Part shown: one piece after another, positions 33,273-44,982 of the stretch
How the letters are laid out: each line of letters starts with the position of its first letter
Numbering within the stretch: the stretch's first letter is position 1
DNA from: Lotus japonicus
Taxonomy: Eukaryota > Streptophyta > Magnoliopsida > Fabales > Fabaceae
Direction of reading: 5' to 3'
DNA: 64,000 nucleotides
NCBI RefSeq assembly: GCF_012489685.1
Contig: NC_080045.1
Location: 47,699,096-47,763,095, forward strand
Notes under the pieces: generated by a model
What the model was told of the DNA's origin: nothing
What the model saw: the letters and a program-made list of their open reading frames with translations, nothing else
The model's database searches: none
Position numbers and translations under genes: made by a program

Positions 33273-34486
33273 TTATCGAAACATGGAGGGAGGCATTCGC
33301 GGTGGAGCATTTGGTGGCCCAATCCAACCTGCGTATATTTTTGCCAAATACCATTCATTAGCTTTGTTTTTCGACCAAGAATATACCATTAGATTTGTTT
33401 TTTATCGACCAAAAAAAAAAATTTGTTTTTTTAGAAGAAAAAAAACCAGTTGATTTTTCAAATTCATTTGTAACTGAACCTTGACATGAGTCAAAAGAAA
33501 TATATATTCACTCTTCCGGGTTTTTTTTTACTTTGAAATATAAAAAATTCCCATATAATATAATATGACATACCATGTTAAAAATTAATTAATGATGAAC
33601 CATATTTTTGCAACTATTATTCAGAATATGTTATTTAAAGAAAAGTGTTATAAATACTCTTTCTTTCCTGAACAATTTTTTCAACTCTTTCTAATTGGTC
33701 AAAATTCATGTGTGCCGTTAAATTGAAAATGAGATATATATTTTTAGTAGACATTACTTAAATTTTAACTAATTAATGTGATTATGTGAACTATATGAGA
33801 GTGTTTACAATATGATTTTTATGTAGTAAAACTAATTTGTTGAAACGTCATTTTTAATTTGTGAACCATGTTTTTCTTAATTTACCGTAAAAAAAAGCCA
33901 TATAATATATACCTTTGGAAGGGTCAAGGCCTCTTGCTTTAAGCTCAGCATGTTCTTGGCATAAGGCACATGCATCGCAGCAGAAATGAACACAGCAATC
34001 ACAACAAGGTTCAGCAGGTAACCCAAATTTTTTCCTCAGTTTCTCTCTGTAAAGGCACGAGTAGAGCCAGTGACAGGTGATGCACATGAGTAACCCATAG
34101 ACACAACCTTGCGCAACGCAAGCTATATATATGTATCAAGGAAGATATATATTAGATCACAGATCAAAGACAACAAAATAATAAAACATCATATATAGTA
34201 ACATGTTTTATTTCTTCTTTAATTGCATGATTTCATATATATACTTACAACTACGCCCTTCATCTACAACTTCTGCAATTTGGCCAAAGGTGACACACGG
34301 TAGACAACAAGTTATGATACCTGCATTCAATTGATTACAGATCATTCATTGGATTAATATTGAAAATTTTAACAGTATAAGAAAATTGGTAAATTGTATT
34401 TGTAGTACTATCTTACATGTTTTGAGGTCTTCTCCACAACCACAGAATTGAGCTGACCATTTGGGAGGGGAACGACCGAAGATCAT
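33273..34486 (-). CDS. PLAC8 family protein (PLANT CADMIUM RESISTANCE / cell number regulator-like)
   Basis: Four exons on the minus strand: 34486-34417, 34320-34249, 34122-33913 and 33328-33273. All three introns are GT-AG, and the 408-nt CDS (135 aa) is in frame throughout. Exon 1: MIFGRSPPKWSAQFCGCGED. Exon 2 gives the Cys-rich CCLPCVTFGQIAEVVDEG. Exon 3 has a hydrophobic segment (GLLMCITCHWLYSCLY, about residues 60-75) and the second Cys cluster CCDACALCQEHAELK followed by RGLDPSK. Exon 4 ends GWIGPPNAPPRMPPSMFR. The order CCxxCxxFGQ, membrane segment, CALCQE, R-G-D/F-P, G-W is the PLAC8 pattern. Known relatives are small plasma-membrane proteins that affect divalent-metal transport or cell number in organs; which role applies here cannot be told. 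Length is slightly short for the family (about 140-190 aa). A TATA box lies 78 bp upstream. This is the only apparently intact host gene in the window. Confidence 0.88.
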
Positions 34487-34563
34487 TTTCCAGGTGCAAA
34501 GAAAATGCTTAACAAAATGTTTGATATAAGTGATGATGATTTGAGCTCCTTTAATTTGTGTTG

Positions 34564-34569
34564 TTTATA
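34564..34569 (-). promoter_or_regulatory. TATA box of the PLAC8 gene
   Basis: TATAAA on the minus strand (in GATTATATAAACAACACA) lies 78 bp upstream of the ATG at 34486. This would give a start of transcription near 34535 and a 5' leader of about 50 nt. Position-based inference. Confidence 0.55.
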
Positions 34570-35310
34570 TAATCACTCACTCCACAACAATTTCCATTGG
34601 AAACATCGATTATTAGGAAATATAGTTTGAATGGTTTGAGTTTGACCCATAAAATTACAAAACACTTGAAAGGGTTATAGTGTTGAACTCTTCTACATCG
34701 GAATGCCAATTGGAATTCATACCTTACTTTTTTATCTTGCTTCCTTAAAAGTATATCTTGCCGTCTAATGATTCATGAATTTATCAAACTAATTATTTTC
34801 TTCTTTTGGCCGTCTGATGAATAGTGGATTTCATTCATTCGGTCCTATTTTTTGTTATATCCTTTGTTCTTTCTCTTTGATGGACAACTTTGTATATGGA
34901 TAAAAGTTTGGATATGATCGGCTCTGGTCACTATCACGACTTAGGTCATGCCTTTGGTTAGTTAGAGAGTATTTTATAATCACTCATCAATACAACTCTC
35001 ACATTAATTGTTCTTTGATGATTTAAGAGTGTCTTGTGCATGAAAAATATATAAGAGAGAGTACTCTTTTTTTTAGTATTATAAAAAGTATAGAAAGCTA
35101 ATGAAAAACATATTTAAAAAATGTTTTGATTGATAGAAAATGACTTTAATGATAATAAAAAAGTTAAAAATACACCTATTTGATTAAAAATAATAATTTT
35201 AATGATGGTTTATCAATATTTTATTATATTTAATTTAATGGAAGAATTTTGAAGAAAGAGTACAATAAAATTTATGAAAATCAAGAATTGAAGTTTGAAT
35301 TTAACATATA

Positions 35311-35348
<38 letters not shown>

Positions 35349-36075
35349 TTGTTGGCTAATGGGCTATTTATCTTTGCTTGTTTCTTGACAAAAATAAGTT
35401 GTCCAACCTAGTGACTTAATAATGGGCTGTTTTAACTAGTCTTATTGCATTCTTTTGCTCAACTTACCAAACCTGCATCCGTCAACCACTTTTTTTGTGT
35501 CACCCTATGATATTGGGGTGACAAAATCATCACTTGAAAATTGAAATGTATTAACATCATCAATTTGCCTTGATTGAAAACTGATAGCCTGGCTGGCCCG
35601 TCCTGCTAAGTGAGTATGCTTGCTTCGCTGTGTTTATTTTTCTTAGCTTCTTTGTAATGTGTTAGGTTGTAGCTTATGTTGTTTATCTTAAGTGTCGTTA
35701 GGTCGTCTGAACCAAGTAATAGCCCAGTGGAGAAATTAATCACTTCAAAGTAGGGATAATGGCAAAAGGGTACAAGCAAAAGCTAGGTACAGATTATTAA
35801 TTTGAAGTATTTTTCTCCTAATGCAAGATTATAAATATACATATATTTTTTATGCTTATTTCCTTATCGGCTTAAAATAAATGGATGTTAAGTTTACCTT
35901 TTTAAATTGTAGTTGGGAAGAAGAAGTATATGTTGAGCAACCAATGGGATACGAAATAGAAGGCAAAGAAGGCTTAAGAAAAAACTTTGTATAGCTTGAG
36001 GCAGGCAAAGCACTGAGGGCGTAATACAAGAAGATTGTCTTTTTTTAGAGAGAAATATATATATATATATATATA
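34570..36075. other. Intergenic AT-rich DNA
   Basis: Beyond the PLAC8 promoter I see no gene. It holds a TA microsatellite (about 35312-35342) and a second shorter one near 36056-36074. A short inverted repeat GTCACCCTATGATATTGGGGTGAC is centred near 35510. Confidence 0.4.
35312..35342. repeat. (TA)n microsatellite
   Basis: About 15 uninterrupted TA/AT dinucleotides in AT-rich intergenic DNA. Confidence 0.95.
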
Positions 36076-36285
36076 AAGTGAGAGTAATGTTTATTATGAG
36101 AGATGAGAGCATTAAATCGTTACCATATGATTTTACATCAATGGTTAAAATTAAAACATAAAGTCACATGACTTTGTTAAAAAGTCACATGATCACTAAT
36201 TAGCATTTAATCTTAACCACTCATGTTAGATCAAACGGTCACGATTTAATGCTCTCATCTCTCACAATAAACATTGCTCTCACTT
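36076..36285. mobile_element. Fold-back MITE between TA tracts
   Basis: AAGTGAGAG(T/C)AATGTTTATT and GAGAGATGAGAGCATTAAAT at 36076-36120 recur inverted at about 36240-36285. The arms are about 45 bp with few mismatches around a 115-bp centre. TA microsatellites flank both sides, consistent with insertion into a TA-rich target. No ORF. Confidence 0.65.
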
Positions 36286-36329
36286 GATACGCTATATATA
36301 TATATATAATAGAAAGTGGTGAGAAACAA

Positions 36330-37600
36330 CCCCTCTCAAAAAAAAAAACCCACAAGCAATGCCAAAGCAAACACAGACGCAGCTAAGATAGGTCTCTATT
36401 AAAGTCGAAAACAACGGTAGGTTCGATCGAATAGGCTCTTACCAGTCGCACGACACCTGCAAGATAGTGAATCATCCCAAAATGAGCAAAACACAAAACC
36501 CAACAACCACCATAGAGCTGAGACTCGGAGTCTAAATAACTTGAAACAAAATAGGAAAAAGAAAACTAGGAAAAACACTATGACCTGACGAGCAGAGCAC
36601 TGACACAAAGTCCAACACAAAGTCCAAATCGCCTCAAGACCCAAATAGCAGCCACCACAGACAATCGACAACCAAAATCAGCAGGAAACCAAGACATAGA
36701 GGCTAGAAGGGAATCGTCGCCTCAACAATCTTCAAGAGGAAAGGAGAACAACATGCACAACCAAAATGCACACCACTTCCGCAACCACCCCGAACGACGC
36801 CTCAACCAACAAACACCACTTTCGCTGTTGAAAACGATGACGGGGAACCACCAAAAACAACCCACGAGCCAAAACCACGGGACAAACACCATGACGACGC
36901 ACCAAGAAGCTCACCCGACCACAGATATGGGAAGGAATCTGAAATCTATTGGGTAAGCATAGGGTCGCTGGAGGAGTCACCGCTGAAGGGAAAAGGAAGA
37001 GCACGACGAGTTGCGTAGCAAGAGAAGACGCTGTCATACCTGAATCAAAAGAGACCGGAGGCTTCTCCTTTATAAGAGGTCAGAACTCATCCTCTTCTCC
37101 AACAAAAAAGCCACCAACGAGCACGAAAAGAAAAGATCTGGCCCCAACAGGCTAGCACCGATCTGGGCAAGGCTCGCTCATGATGACGCAATTGCAATGC
37201 GAGGAACCAGAGGTTGTTTGGTTCACTAACAACATTAGAGAGCCCTCTGATGCGAGCTACAGGAAAGAAGAGGGAGGAAAATAAGAAAGGAAGGGGGTTG
37301 TCATCGCGTGCGAACTGTGGCCTCCCGGTCGAACGGAGCGGTAAGGACGAGAGAGATGCGATCCTCTAGTGAACCCACAAAACGGAAGGGAAAGAAATAG
37401 GGGCGAGAAGGACAAAGGCAACCAGGGAAAGCTTAAGGAAAGGCGAAGAAGGGAGAGGAAGAGGGGTTGCCACCACGCGCGAAGGCAGCGTGGCAACCAC
37501 CCTGGTCAAAACCCTGAACGACGAGAAAGAACTATTAGAGAGAAGTTTCGTAGAGATAGAAACGAAATTGGATCAGTGGGCTTTATTAGGTAACATCTAA
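36330..37600. other. GC-richer non-coding block, unrecognised
   Basis: Base composition is clearly richer in G+C than its surroundings, with a run of A at about 36340. ORFs are all around 100 codons or less on both strands and resemble nothing known. Read on the minus strand it has CT-rich leader-like tracts, so it could be the untranslated part of a LINE or other retroposon. No duplication was found. Confidence 0.3.
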
Positions 37601-37699
37601 ATCGTCATCTCTTTGTCGATTGACTCTTTATTTTTTGGAACATGAATTTTTGAGATGTCCTTTAGAGCATACTCTATATAATCAATCTCTTGAGGGAGA

Positions 37700-37909
37700 A
37701 CCTAATATGCACCATTTTTAGGTGGTGTAATTTTACACCACCTACTTTGACTGGGTATAGCAGGTCAACACATTATATTTTTTAAGAAAAAATATCATTA
37801 AAAATTTGTCATATATTAAATATCTTTAAAAAAAATGTATTGACCTGTTATAGTAGGTTAAAAAAAGTGGTCTAAAACTAGACCACTTTAAAAGTGATCC
37901 ACATTAGGG
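37700..37909. mobile_element. Fold-back MITE, diverged
   Basis: CCTAATATGCACCATTTTTA...GGTGGTGTAATTTTAC (37701-37775) has an inverted counterpart at about 37835-37909 (complement CCCTAATGTGGATCACTTTT, AGTGGTCTAGTTTTAGACC). Each arm itself contains a smaller hairpin. No clear duplication. Confidence 0.5.
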
Positions 37910-39113
37910 GTCACCTGAAGATGTTTTTATTGTATGTCTTTACGTTGATTATTATTAATCTTTACCGACAAGAATCCAAAGACGATTGCATAATTAAAAA
38001 AAGTTATTGTTACTATTAGAAATAATAATAAACAATTTCCTTACCATGAAAAAGGTTAAGCAATATTTCAGATAACTGGTTGTTTGACATGATATCAGAA
38101 ACTCAATGACCAAGTAGTATAAAGTTCGATTTTTGCCCCAAGCTCTTCTAATAAAAATAGAATTAAAAGCACATGGTAGATGAACATGTACATTATTCAC
38201 GCTTCAAATTCAAACAAGCTTTGATTATTTGACAATTAGTTATTTTGTGATAACAGATTTATGGTTTAGGGTTATTTTAGTTACCTGAAATGAATAGTAA
38301 AGAATACTCATGACTTTGCTTTGACTTTAAAAGTTCTACAGTCATTCAAACTATATTCTTCATGTACCGGTAGCCTCGTCCCAAATGAATGTGCTTGGCC
38401 ATTTTACTCTCAGCAAAAGTAACATGCTTTTCTTTGATTTTCATTTCCCCCTTTTTGTTAGTGGGGCAGATTCGGTGGAGAATGCAGTTAAGAGCTGCCT
38501 CATACTTTGTCTTATAGAACCAATTAAAATTTTGAGACGAATCAACAATCAATTTGATGCAACAAGCTTTTCATTTACGAGTGGTTTAATTTGCTCTTGA
38601 GCGCATGGAGATAATGGGGCAAATTAACAATATGTTGCTACTCTTTTAGAAAAGGCATTTCTGCACAACTTCAAACTTTCAAGTGCAGTATTGGTCAGAA
38701 ATGTGAATTACAAAACATGCAATCACTTTACATTTTCCATATGTCCTTTGGTTTTTATACACGTTTCTTGTTATTATAGCTAGAAATTTAGCTGTGCGCG
38801 TGAATAATATTGTATCATTATGCTAATTTGATTATGAAGACATGATGACTCCTTAATTTCTTACCACTTTTTTCTACACTAAGAAAACCGAATCTGATAT
38901 ATGATTAAAATTCTCATTGTATAATTGTCACAAGATACTATTGCATATATCTTTTAGTCCAAAGTCAAATTAGACCACTAAAATTCACATGAATTAGATC
39001 TCTAGAACTGCACTTGGTGTACTCAACAATGATATATACACACATCATTTCTTATACACTTCGTTTCCACATATTTTTATTCTTATTTCTCTCATCTTAT
39101 CATCTATCACATA
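37910..39113. other. Intergenic DNA, nothing recognised
   Basis: Short ORFs only (60-71 codons), none with a recognisable motif. It ends at a Helitron 3' terminus at 39114. Confidence 0.4.
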
Positions 39114-42107
39114 CTAGTCATTTTCACCTGTGCGTTGCACGGCGATTAAGTTTATTGTGTAGATATATCTGTAGAATATCAAATAACAGAGAATAAGTTC
39201 AAACATGTATGTGAATAGACCAACTTAAAAATGTTAAATAGAATTCGTTGTATGGCCTACCGATGTCAACACATGAACAATATTATAAATCTAAGTTTTT
39301 ACGGAATGCTTTGCAAAAACAAACAAATTAAAAAATCACAAAAATGCCAGCAGCATGATCGCTTAATAGAACTTGTTGTCCATGTTCAGTGATAATGACT
39401 TCAGACTTGAAGTTGAATTTTGCTACCAATTCAATATTTGAGTAACATAACCTACAATGGAAAAAGTAGATATATGAGTAATAATTAGTAAGCAATACAT
39501 CATTTGAAAATTAAAAACAAACCTTATAGCAACAGAAGTATCCTTCAAGTTAGATGACCAATAAGCTACTTGACATTTATTTATACTGTCAACAATTAAA
39601 ACAAATACATATCAGATTTGGTATTTAAAAAAATATAAACCCAACAAAATTGTAGTAAAAAACAACACTTACATATCAAATATTTTCAAAGACTTCTTGA
39701 TAGACAACTTTGCGGGTAGTATTAGAAACTACTCCTTGGTCATCTAGGATTAGTATCTTCAAACATTTTCTAGATTTAACTCTTGATAGTGCAACATATA
39801 ATTGCCCATGAGTAAAGACAGGCCTTGGCAAATACAGTCCAACATGAGTTGAAGATTGTCCCTGACTTTTATTTATAGTCATTGCAAAAGATAAAGTAAC
39901 AGGGAATTGTCTGCGCTGGAATTTGAATAGAATGTCAGCATTAGATGGAGTTAAGCTCATCCTTGCAATAAAGGTTGTTTCTCCCATCGTGTTTCCGTTT
40001 AGAACAGTAGCAATAATTATATATTTAGTCAAAGTGTTGACTATCATTCGAGTGTCATTACATAACCCTGCAGCTTGGTCAATGTTTCGAATGAGCATGA
40101 TAGGGACACCGACTTTTAGTTTAATTTGATGGTTTGAAATTCCGGAGCATTTGTAATCATTTAAGAATTCAGATATAAATCATTCCGCATTGACAGTCGA
40201 ATCTTCATCGGACTTGCATGGAGTATCACAATTCAAATACTCTGTTTCCTCACCAAGAATCATAGCTAACATAATGTTGTTGATTTCCTCTACACTTTCA
40301 AGTGTTGGTGCAAGGATTGCTCTTTCTTGGAAGAATGAATTTTTTTCCAAATTAAACAAAAGTATCGGATATGAAAAATTTACTATTTCAAGTAAGGGAT
40401 CCTTACACGGTTTAATAAGAAGATCTGGAGGAATCTCAATGAGTGATTCGGCTTCATCAATGGTTATAATTGTTCCGTCTCCCACTTGAAGCAACCAATC
40501 AGCAAACTCTTTTATTTCTGCTGATGAAGAAGATGAGTTAGCATTTTGCAATCTCATATTAACAGTCAATTTCATTACCTTGCAATGCTTCCATAGATAT
40601 GAAGAATTGATAGCAAAACCCACAATCTCTGAACGGCTTCCTTTGGAAATAACTGGGAGTATTTGTCTAAAGTCGCCTCCTAGTACCATAATTTTCCCTC
40701 CGAATGGAATGTCATAACCATAAGTAGATCTAGTCGATCTTCATAATGTCATTTAGAGATATGTCCAAAGCTTCAAAGCAATGTTTGTTCAACATAGGTG
40801 CCTCAAAGAAACAGTGTGTCTTTTATAAGTACTCATGTTCCTGAATAGCTCACTAATAGGAATGTCCTCACGAAATCCATCTTCTCCATAAGGAAAAAGT
40901 AAAGGGTACTACAGTGGGATGAATGCAGTATGCATTTCGTGGATTTTTGTCAAGAAACCATCTCTCAATTTAACAACAACATCCCTACCAAATTGCATAT
41001 CATCAAAGTCACCAACGATCAAAGCTGCAACCCCATCAGCCGTAGACATCTTATAGGTTCTGGGATCCTTTCCCCTTGCTCGAAAAAGACGCACAGAGAG
41101 TTGAGAAGTATCATCAGAAGATAGATGATCACGAACCTGCCAAAAAACTCTAGCAAGCACATTGGTCTGGTCAATCAAGTTTTTTAAATCCTCAACCAAT
41201 GAATTATCAAGCTCTTTTCCAGCACCGTTAGAGCTGCACAATGTTTAAAAAAAAGATTAAATAATTACAAATAAAGATATACATGGCGTAATATTTAATG
41301 ACAATACGTATAATATTAAACTTTTGTGTTATCTAAGAATTTTCATCTGATATTTTGTTTCATTCTATGTATCGTATATATACAATTGAGCAAATTTTGG
41401 GGGTTGACCTACTTGCGGAATTAAGCTTCCTATTCGATGATAGTTTTGACCGCATAGGACAAATTGTGGAGGCCCGCCTCCGTCATTAATAGAAGTTTGA
41501 ACCTTACCACCCATAGAGGTAAATGCGAACATGGTGTTATATGCTCTGATATTTTCCTTAAAATTCTTAGCTCTAGGATATTTGTCTGTCCATAAATCCA
41601 GTAATAAAGATGGCGGGTTGCGTAGATAAGGAAGGATAACTTTTCCTTTTAAACAACACAATGAAAATGCAGCTTGTCCGGAGGATTTTATTTTCCCAGT
41701 TTTCTCATCATGCCACATTAGAGCATTACAATAGAAACAAATAGACGTAGGATCACCCAAGTCAAGTATTTCTACAAATTGTTTAAAATGCATTTTTAAT
41801 AAATTATAAATACAATTATGTATTAAAACCTTTTTCAGATAAATAAATTTAAATAAATGAAATAGAGAATCTGTATCTTCAGCCTTTTTAAGCAAAACAA
41901 TCATGTTTGGAGGGATCTCTGGGATAGGCTCTTCTATTGGGTCATTGTCTTCAGATTCAGCGTTTTCTGCATCTGCATTTTATGTCATGCAACCAAAGGT
42001 TAAATATAAGAGTTATAATGGTATATAAACCAAAATAATAACCATGGTAGATACTGGGAAAAATATGGAATGCTAAAGGAAAAGATATTTAAAATAACCT
42101 GACATAT
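39114..42107 (-). mobile_element. Helitron with degenerate RepHel gene, 5' end lost
   Basis: On the minus strand the 3' terminus is a CCGTGC-AAC-GCACAGG hairpin (about 39127-39142), then TGAAAATGA, CTAG (39117-39114) and a flanking T. The RepHel gene fragments at 39676-42000 run in the same direction, as expected. The 5' side runs into the LTR at 42108 and no TC start was found. Confidence 0.82.
39676..42000 (-). pseudogene. Helitron RepHel protein, internally deleted
   Basis: N-terminal part (about 41990-41365): LDLGDPTSICFYCNALMW, then SLCCLKGKVILPYLRNPP, NIRAYNTMFAFTSMGGKVQT and GPPQFVLCGQNYHRIGSLIP, all typical of plant Helitron proteins ahead of the Rep domain. After an intron-like gap, 41241-40909 gives VRLFRARGKDPRTYKMS and AALIVGDFDD, then a stop and LLFPYGEDGF. 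The frame then jumps near 40800 straight into helicase sequence APMLNKHCFEALD, VLGGDFRQILPVI and MRLQN (40689-40180), and ends with INKSQGQSSTHVGLYLPRPV and LYVALSRVKS (40098-39676). The HUH Rep domain and Walker A are deleted, and there are several stops and frameshifts. It is non-functional. Confidence 0.9.
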
Positions 42108-44925
42108 TGATGACCCGGGATTTAAGGCTATTTTCTTAGTTTATTTGCATGCATTTTAATGTATTATTTAAGATATTTTAATCATTTTAGGACACTCTAG
42201 GCCTATTTCATGCATTTTAATATTTTTATTTAGTTTTAGTATTTTTCTACATTTTATATTATTTTTCTAGATTTTATTAGGATTTAAATTAGCTTTATAT
42301 TTTATGTAATTATTATTAGGATTTATTTACTTTAATTTAGGATTAGATAAGTTTATTTTAAGTTGTTATCTTATTTTTATCTTGTTAGTTTTCATCTATC
42401 TTTAATTAGGACTTTTTGAATTATATATTTGATTAGAATTTAGTTGGTTTATTTTGAGATTTTATCTTATTTTACTTTATTTTTATTTAATTTAATTTCA
42501 GGAAAAATCAGGAAAAGAGAGCTGATACTGCGCTGAGGGTCCACTGTAATTACCATGCACGTGCGGAAATCGGATGGCTGCAGCTTAATTCCTTCCACGT
42601 GTCGTGATCAGGCCTGAGGTCCACCACAAGATAATGAGTTGTGAAGCGCTGGATTACTCCTTTATAATGTATGACCATTGAGGCGTCGACACGTGGCAGG
42701 GGGGTGGAAGATTTGTTTGGTTTCACGCGAGACAAGGAGACCACGTGAAGAAAGGAGAAACAGATTTGAAATAACAAGATATATTGAAAGATTAATATAT
42801 ATATTGGACGGTACCAGTACGTAAACAGAAGGTGAAATTGGACTGGGATTTTTTTGAGAGCAGCTTTTGAGTCTTTTTCCTAGAGTGAACCCTAGCACCA
42901 CTTTGGAGCTTTTTGAAGAACCTTTATTTTTCTCAATAAATTATTTGATCATGAAAGTCATGCTTGGCTAAACCTCCGTAGGTACTTGGGGTGTTCGGTT
43001 TGATTCTCTTGACCTTATGTTTTGATTTACTTTTTGACTCATGAATCCTAGTTTTATTTATGAATTTCTCATCTTTTATATATGAATCTTTATGCATAAA
43101 GATTACTTTTGCTATTTTGTATGCGATTGAGAAATCGGTAGAAAATAGGGATCCGGTGAGAAATTGATTAGGAACGTCTACGCCTTAGAGATAAGGGTAA
43201 CTTCTAATTGTGTTGGCTAGTAACTAAATACTTTAATTCTCCAATTGAATTCGTCTAGGAACTAAGAGATTAGTGTTAGCAGTTTAATTTGAAGTTCTGC
43301 GTAGTTAAGAGATTATCACGTAGAAACTTAGGCAAGCACCATAAATAAGTTAGATAATTCATGAGTTAATTAGTCTATTAAGAACATAAGTGAAATTGAT
43401 GAAATCCTACCCCAGGTACTTCCCCTTTTGATTGCTCTCAATACTACGTACTTGCTTTTCACTGAATTTTACAACTTTGAATTAAGTTCTTTTTCAACAA
43501 TTATTTACCCCCAAAACCTTTTTACTAGTCTTTTTAGTTATTTAATAGGTGAAATTGATTTGGACAACCGCAATCCTTGAGTTCGATATTTTATTACTAC
43601 TTAACGAATAGGTACACTTGCCTAGGAGTTATCAAGTTTTTGGCGCCGTTGCCGGGGAATGCGCTTTAGTCTAGAATAATAGAACCTATTTCTTACTTTT
43701 AAGACTTTACTTTATTTTTTTTATTTTTTTTGTTACTTTTATTGTGCTGGTGCTACTAACACTGGTTTGCTAGTGTATGCGAGGTACTGTTGATCGTAAT
43801 TCCCTTCTTTTTGATCCTGAGATCGAGAAGACTGCTCGGAAGAATCGAGCTCAACAGAGAAAGCAAAAACAAGCAAAAACAATGGCTGAGACACCGGAAC
43901 AGATTGAGGCGAGGATTCGAGCTGAATTTGAAGGGCGATATGATGCAGATTATGAAGCTCGGAGAATTCAGCGAGACAGAGAGTTAGAAGAACAAAATGC
44001 CAGGAGATCCATCCGGGAGATAACTACTCTTGACATAAGCTTTGAATTTCAGGGAAGTATTGTTCCACCTACTAATGTTCCAGAAAATTTCCAGGTGCCA
44101 ACTCACTTCATGCACCTAGTGAGCCAGCACCAATTTGGAGGGAGTATACTCGAAGATCCCTATGCTCATATGGCTACATTCACAGAGCAGTGCACCCCAT
44201 TGAAGAAACAGGGAATCACTCTAGACACAGTAAGGTTGATGTTGTTTCCCTTTTCCTTAAGGGATTTTGCTGCCACTTGGTTGAGGTCTCAACCTCCACA
44301 CAGTATTGTATCATGGGATGACCTAGCCAAGAAATTTACGTCAAAGTTTTTTCCAGCAACCCGCACGAGGAAGTTAAAGCAAGAGATCAACTCCTTTCTC
44401 CAGATGGATCTAGAGAACTTATATGAGGCATGGGAACGGTTCAATGAGCTTCTAAGGAAATGCCCAAGCCATAATATTTCTCTTACTGATCAGGTTGTAA
44501 TTTTTTATACCGCATTGAATGACTATACCAGAGACAAATTAGATACTGCAGCTCCAGGTGGAGCTTTTGATGTTTTGCCCACTAGTGAAGTTTTAGAGAT
44601 AATTAATAATCTAGCAACCAGAGCTATGCATTCCAACAACGACAGGCAGAACAGAAAAAGTGTTCAAGAAGTAGAGACATGTGATGCCGTTCTAGCCTCA
44701 AATAAGAAGTTGTCTCAGAAAATGGATGCCATAGTGAAGCGTTTGGATGATTGCCATGTGGGCAATGATGATGCAAAATTCGATGAGGAGGTAAAAATAC
44801 TGACTAACCCCCAAAATAATCCATATTCCAATACTTATAATGCAGGTTGGAGGAATCACCCCAACTTCTCTTGGGGAGGGCAAAATAAGTCGATTCAATC
44901 AGGAGATTCAAGACAATATTCCAAC
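42108..44925 (+). mobile_element. Athila-like Ty3/gypsy element: 5' LTR and gag only
   Basis: LTR 42108-43634 (TGATGACCCGGGATTT to ...GGAGTTATCA, 1527 bp) is followed after six bases by the primer-binding site TGGCGCCGTTGCCGGGGA (43641-43658), an Asp-tRNA-type site usual in Athila elements, and then gag. Homology stops at about 44925, where Helitron helicase sequence begins. No pol or 3' LTR remains. LTR start is chosen at TG next to the Helitron remnant; a second copy for comparison exists only as the partial LTR at 5161-6184. Confidence 0.8.
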
Positions 44926-44982
44926 CAGCAATTGAAAAGGATGCAATTGAAAAGGCCGACATTAAGAAAAACAAGTTTATAG
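43777..44982 (+). pseudogene. Athila-type gag, 3'-truncated
   Basis: The 401-codon ORF contains a basic N-terminus (KTARKNRAQQRKQKQAK) and a Retrotrans_gag domain (about residues 125-270: MLFPFSLRDFAATWLRSQPP, SWDDLAKKFTSKFFP, LYEAWERFNELLRKCPSH). The characteristic FYTALNDYTRDKLDTAAPGG follows. The later part (GWRNHPNFSWGGQN, about 360-373) is the usual region before the gag zinc knuckle in Athila elements. The last 15-20 residues (KRMQLKRPTLRKTSL) are out-of-frame Helitron DNA, so the protein is truncated by the junction. A full gag-pol would be over 1500 aa. It packages element RNA in intact relatives; here it is an orphan. Confidence 0.88.
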
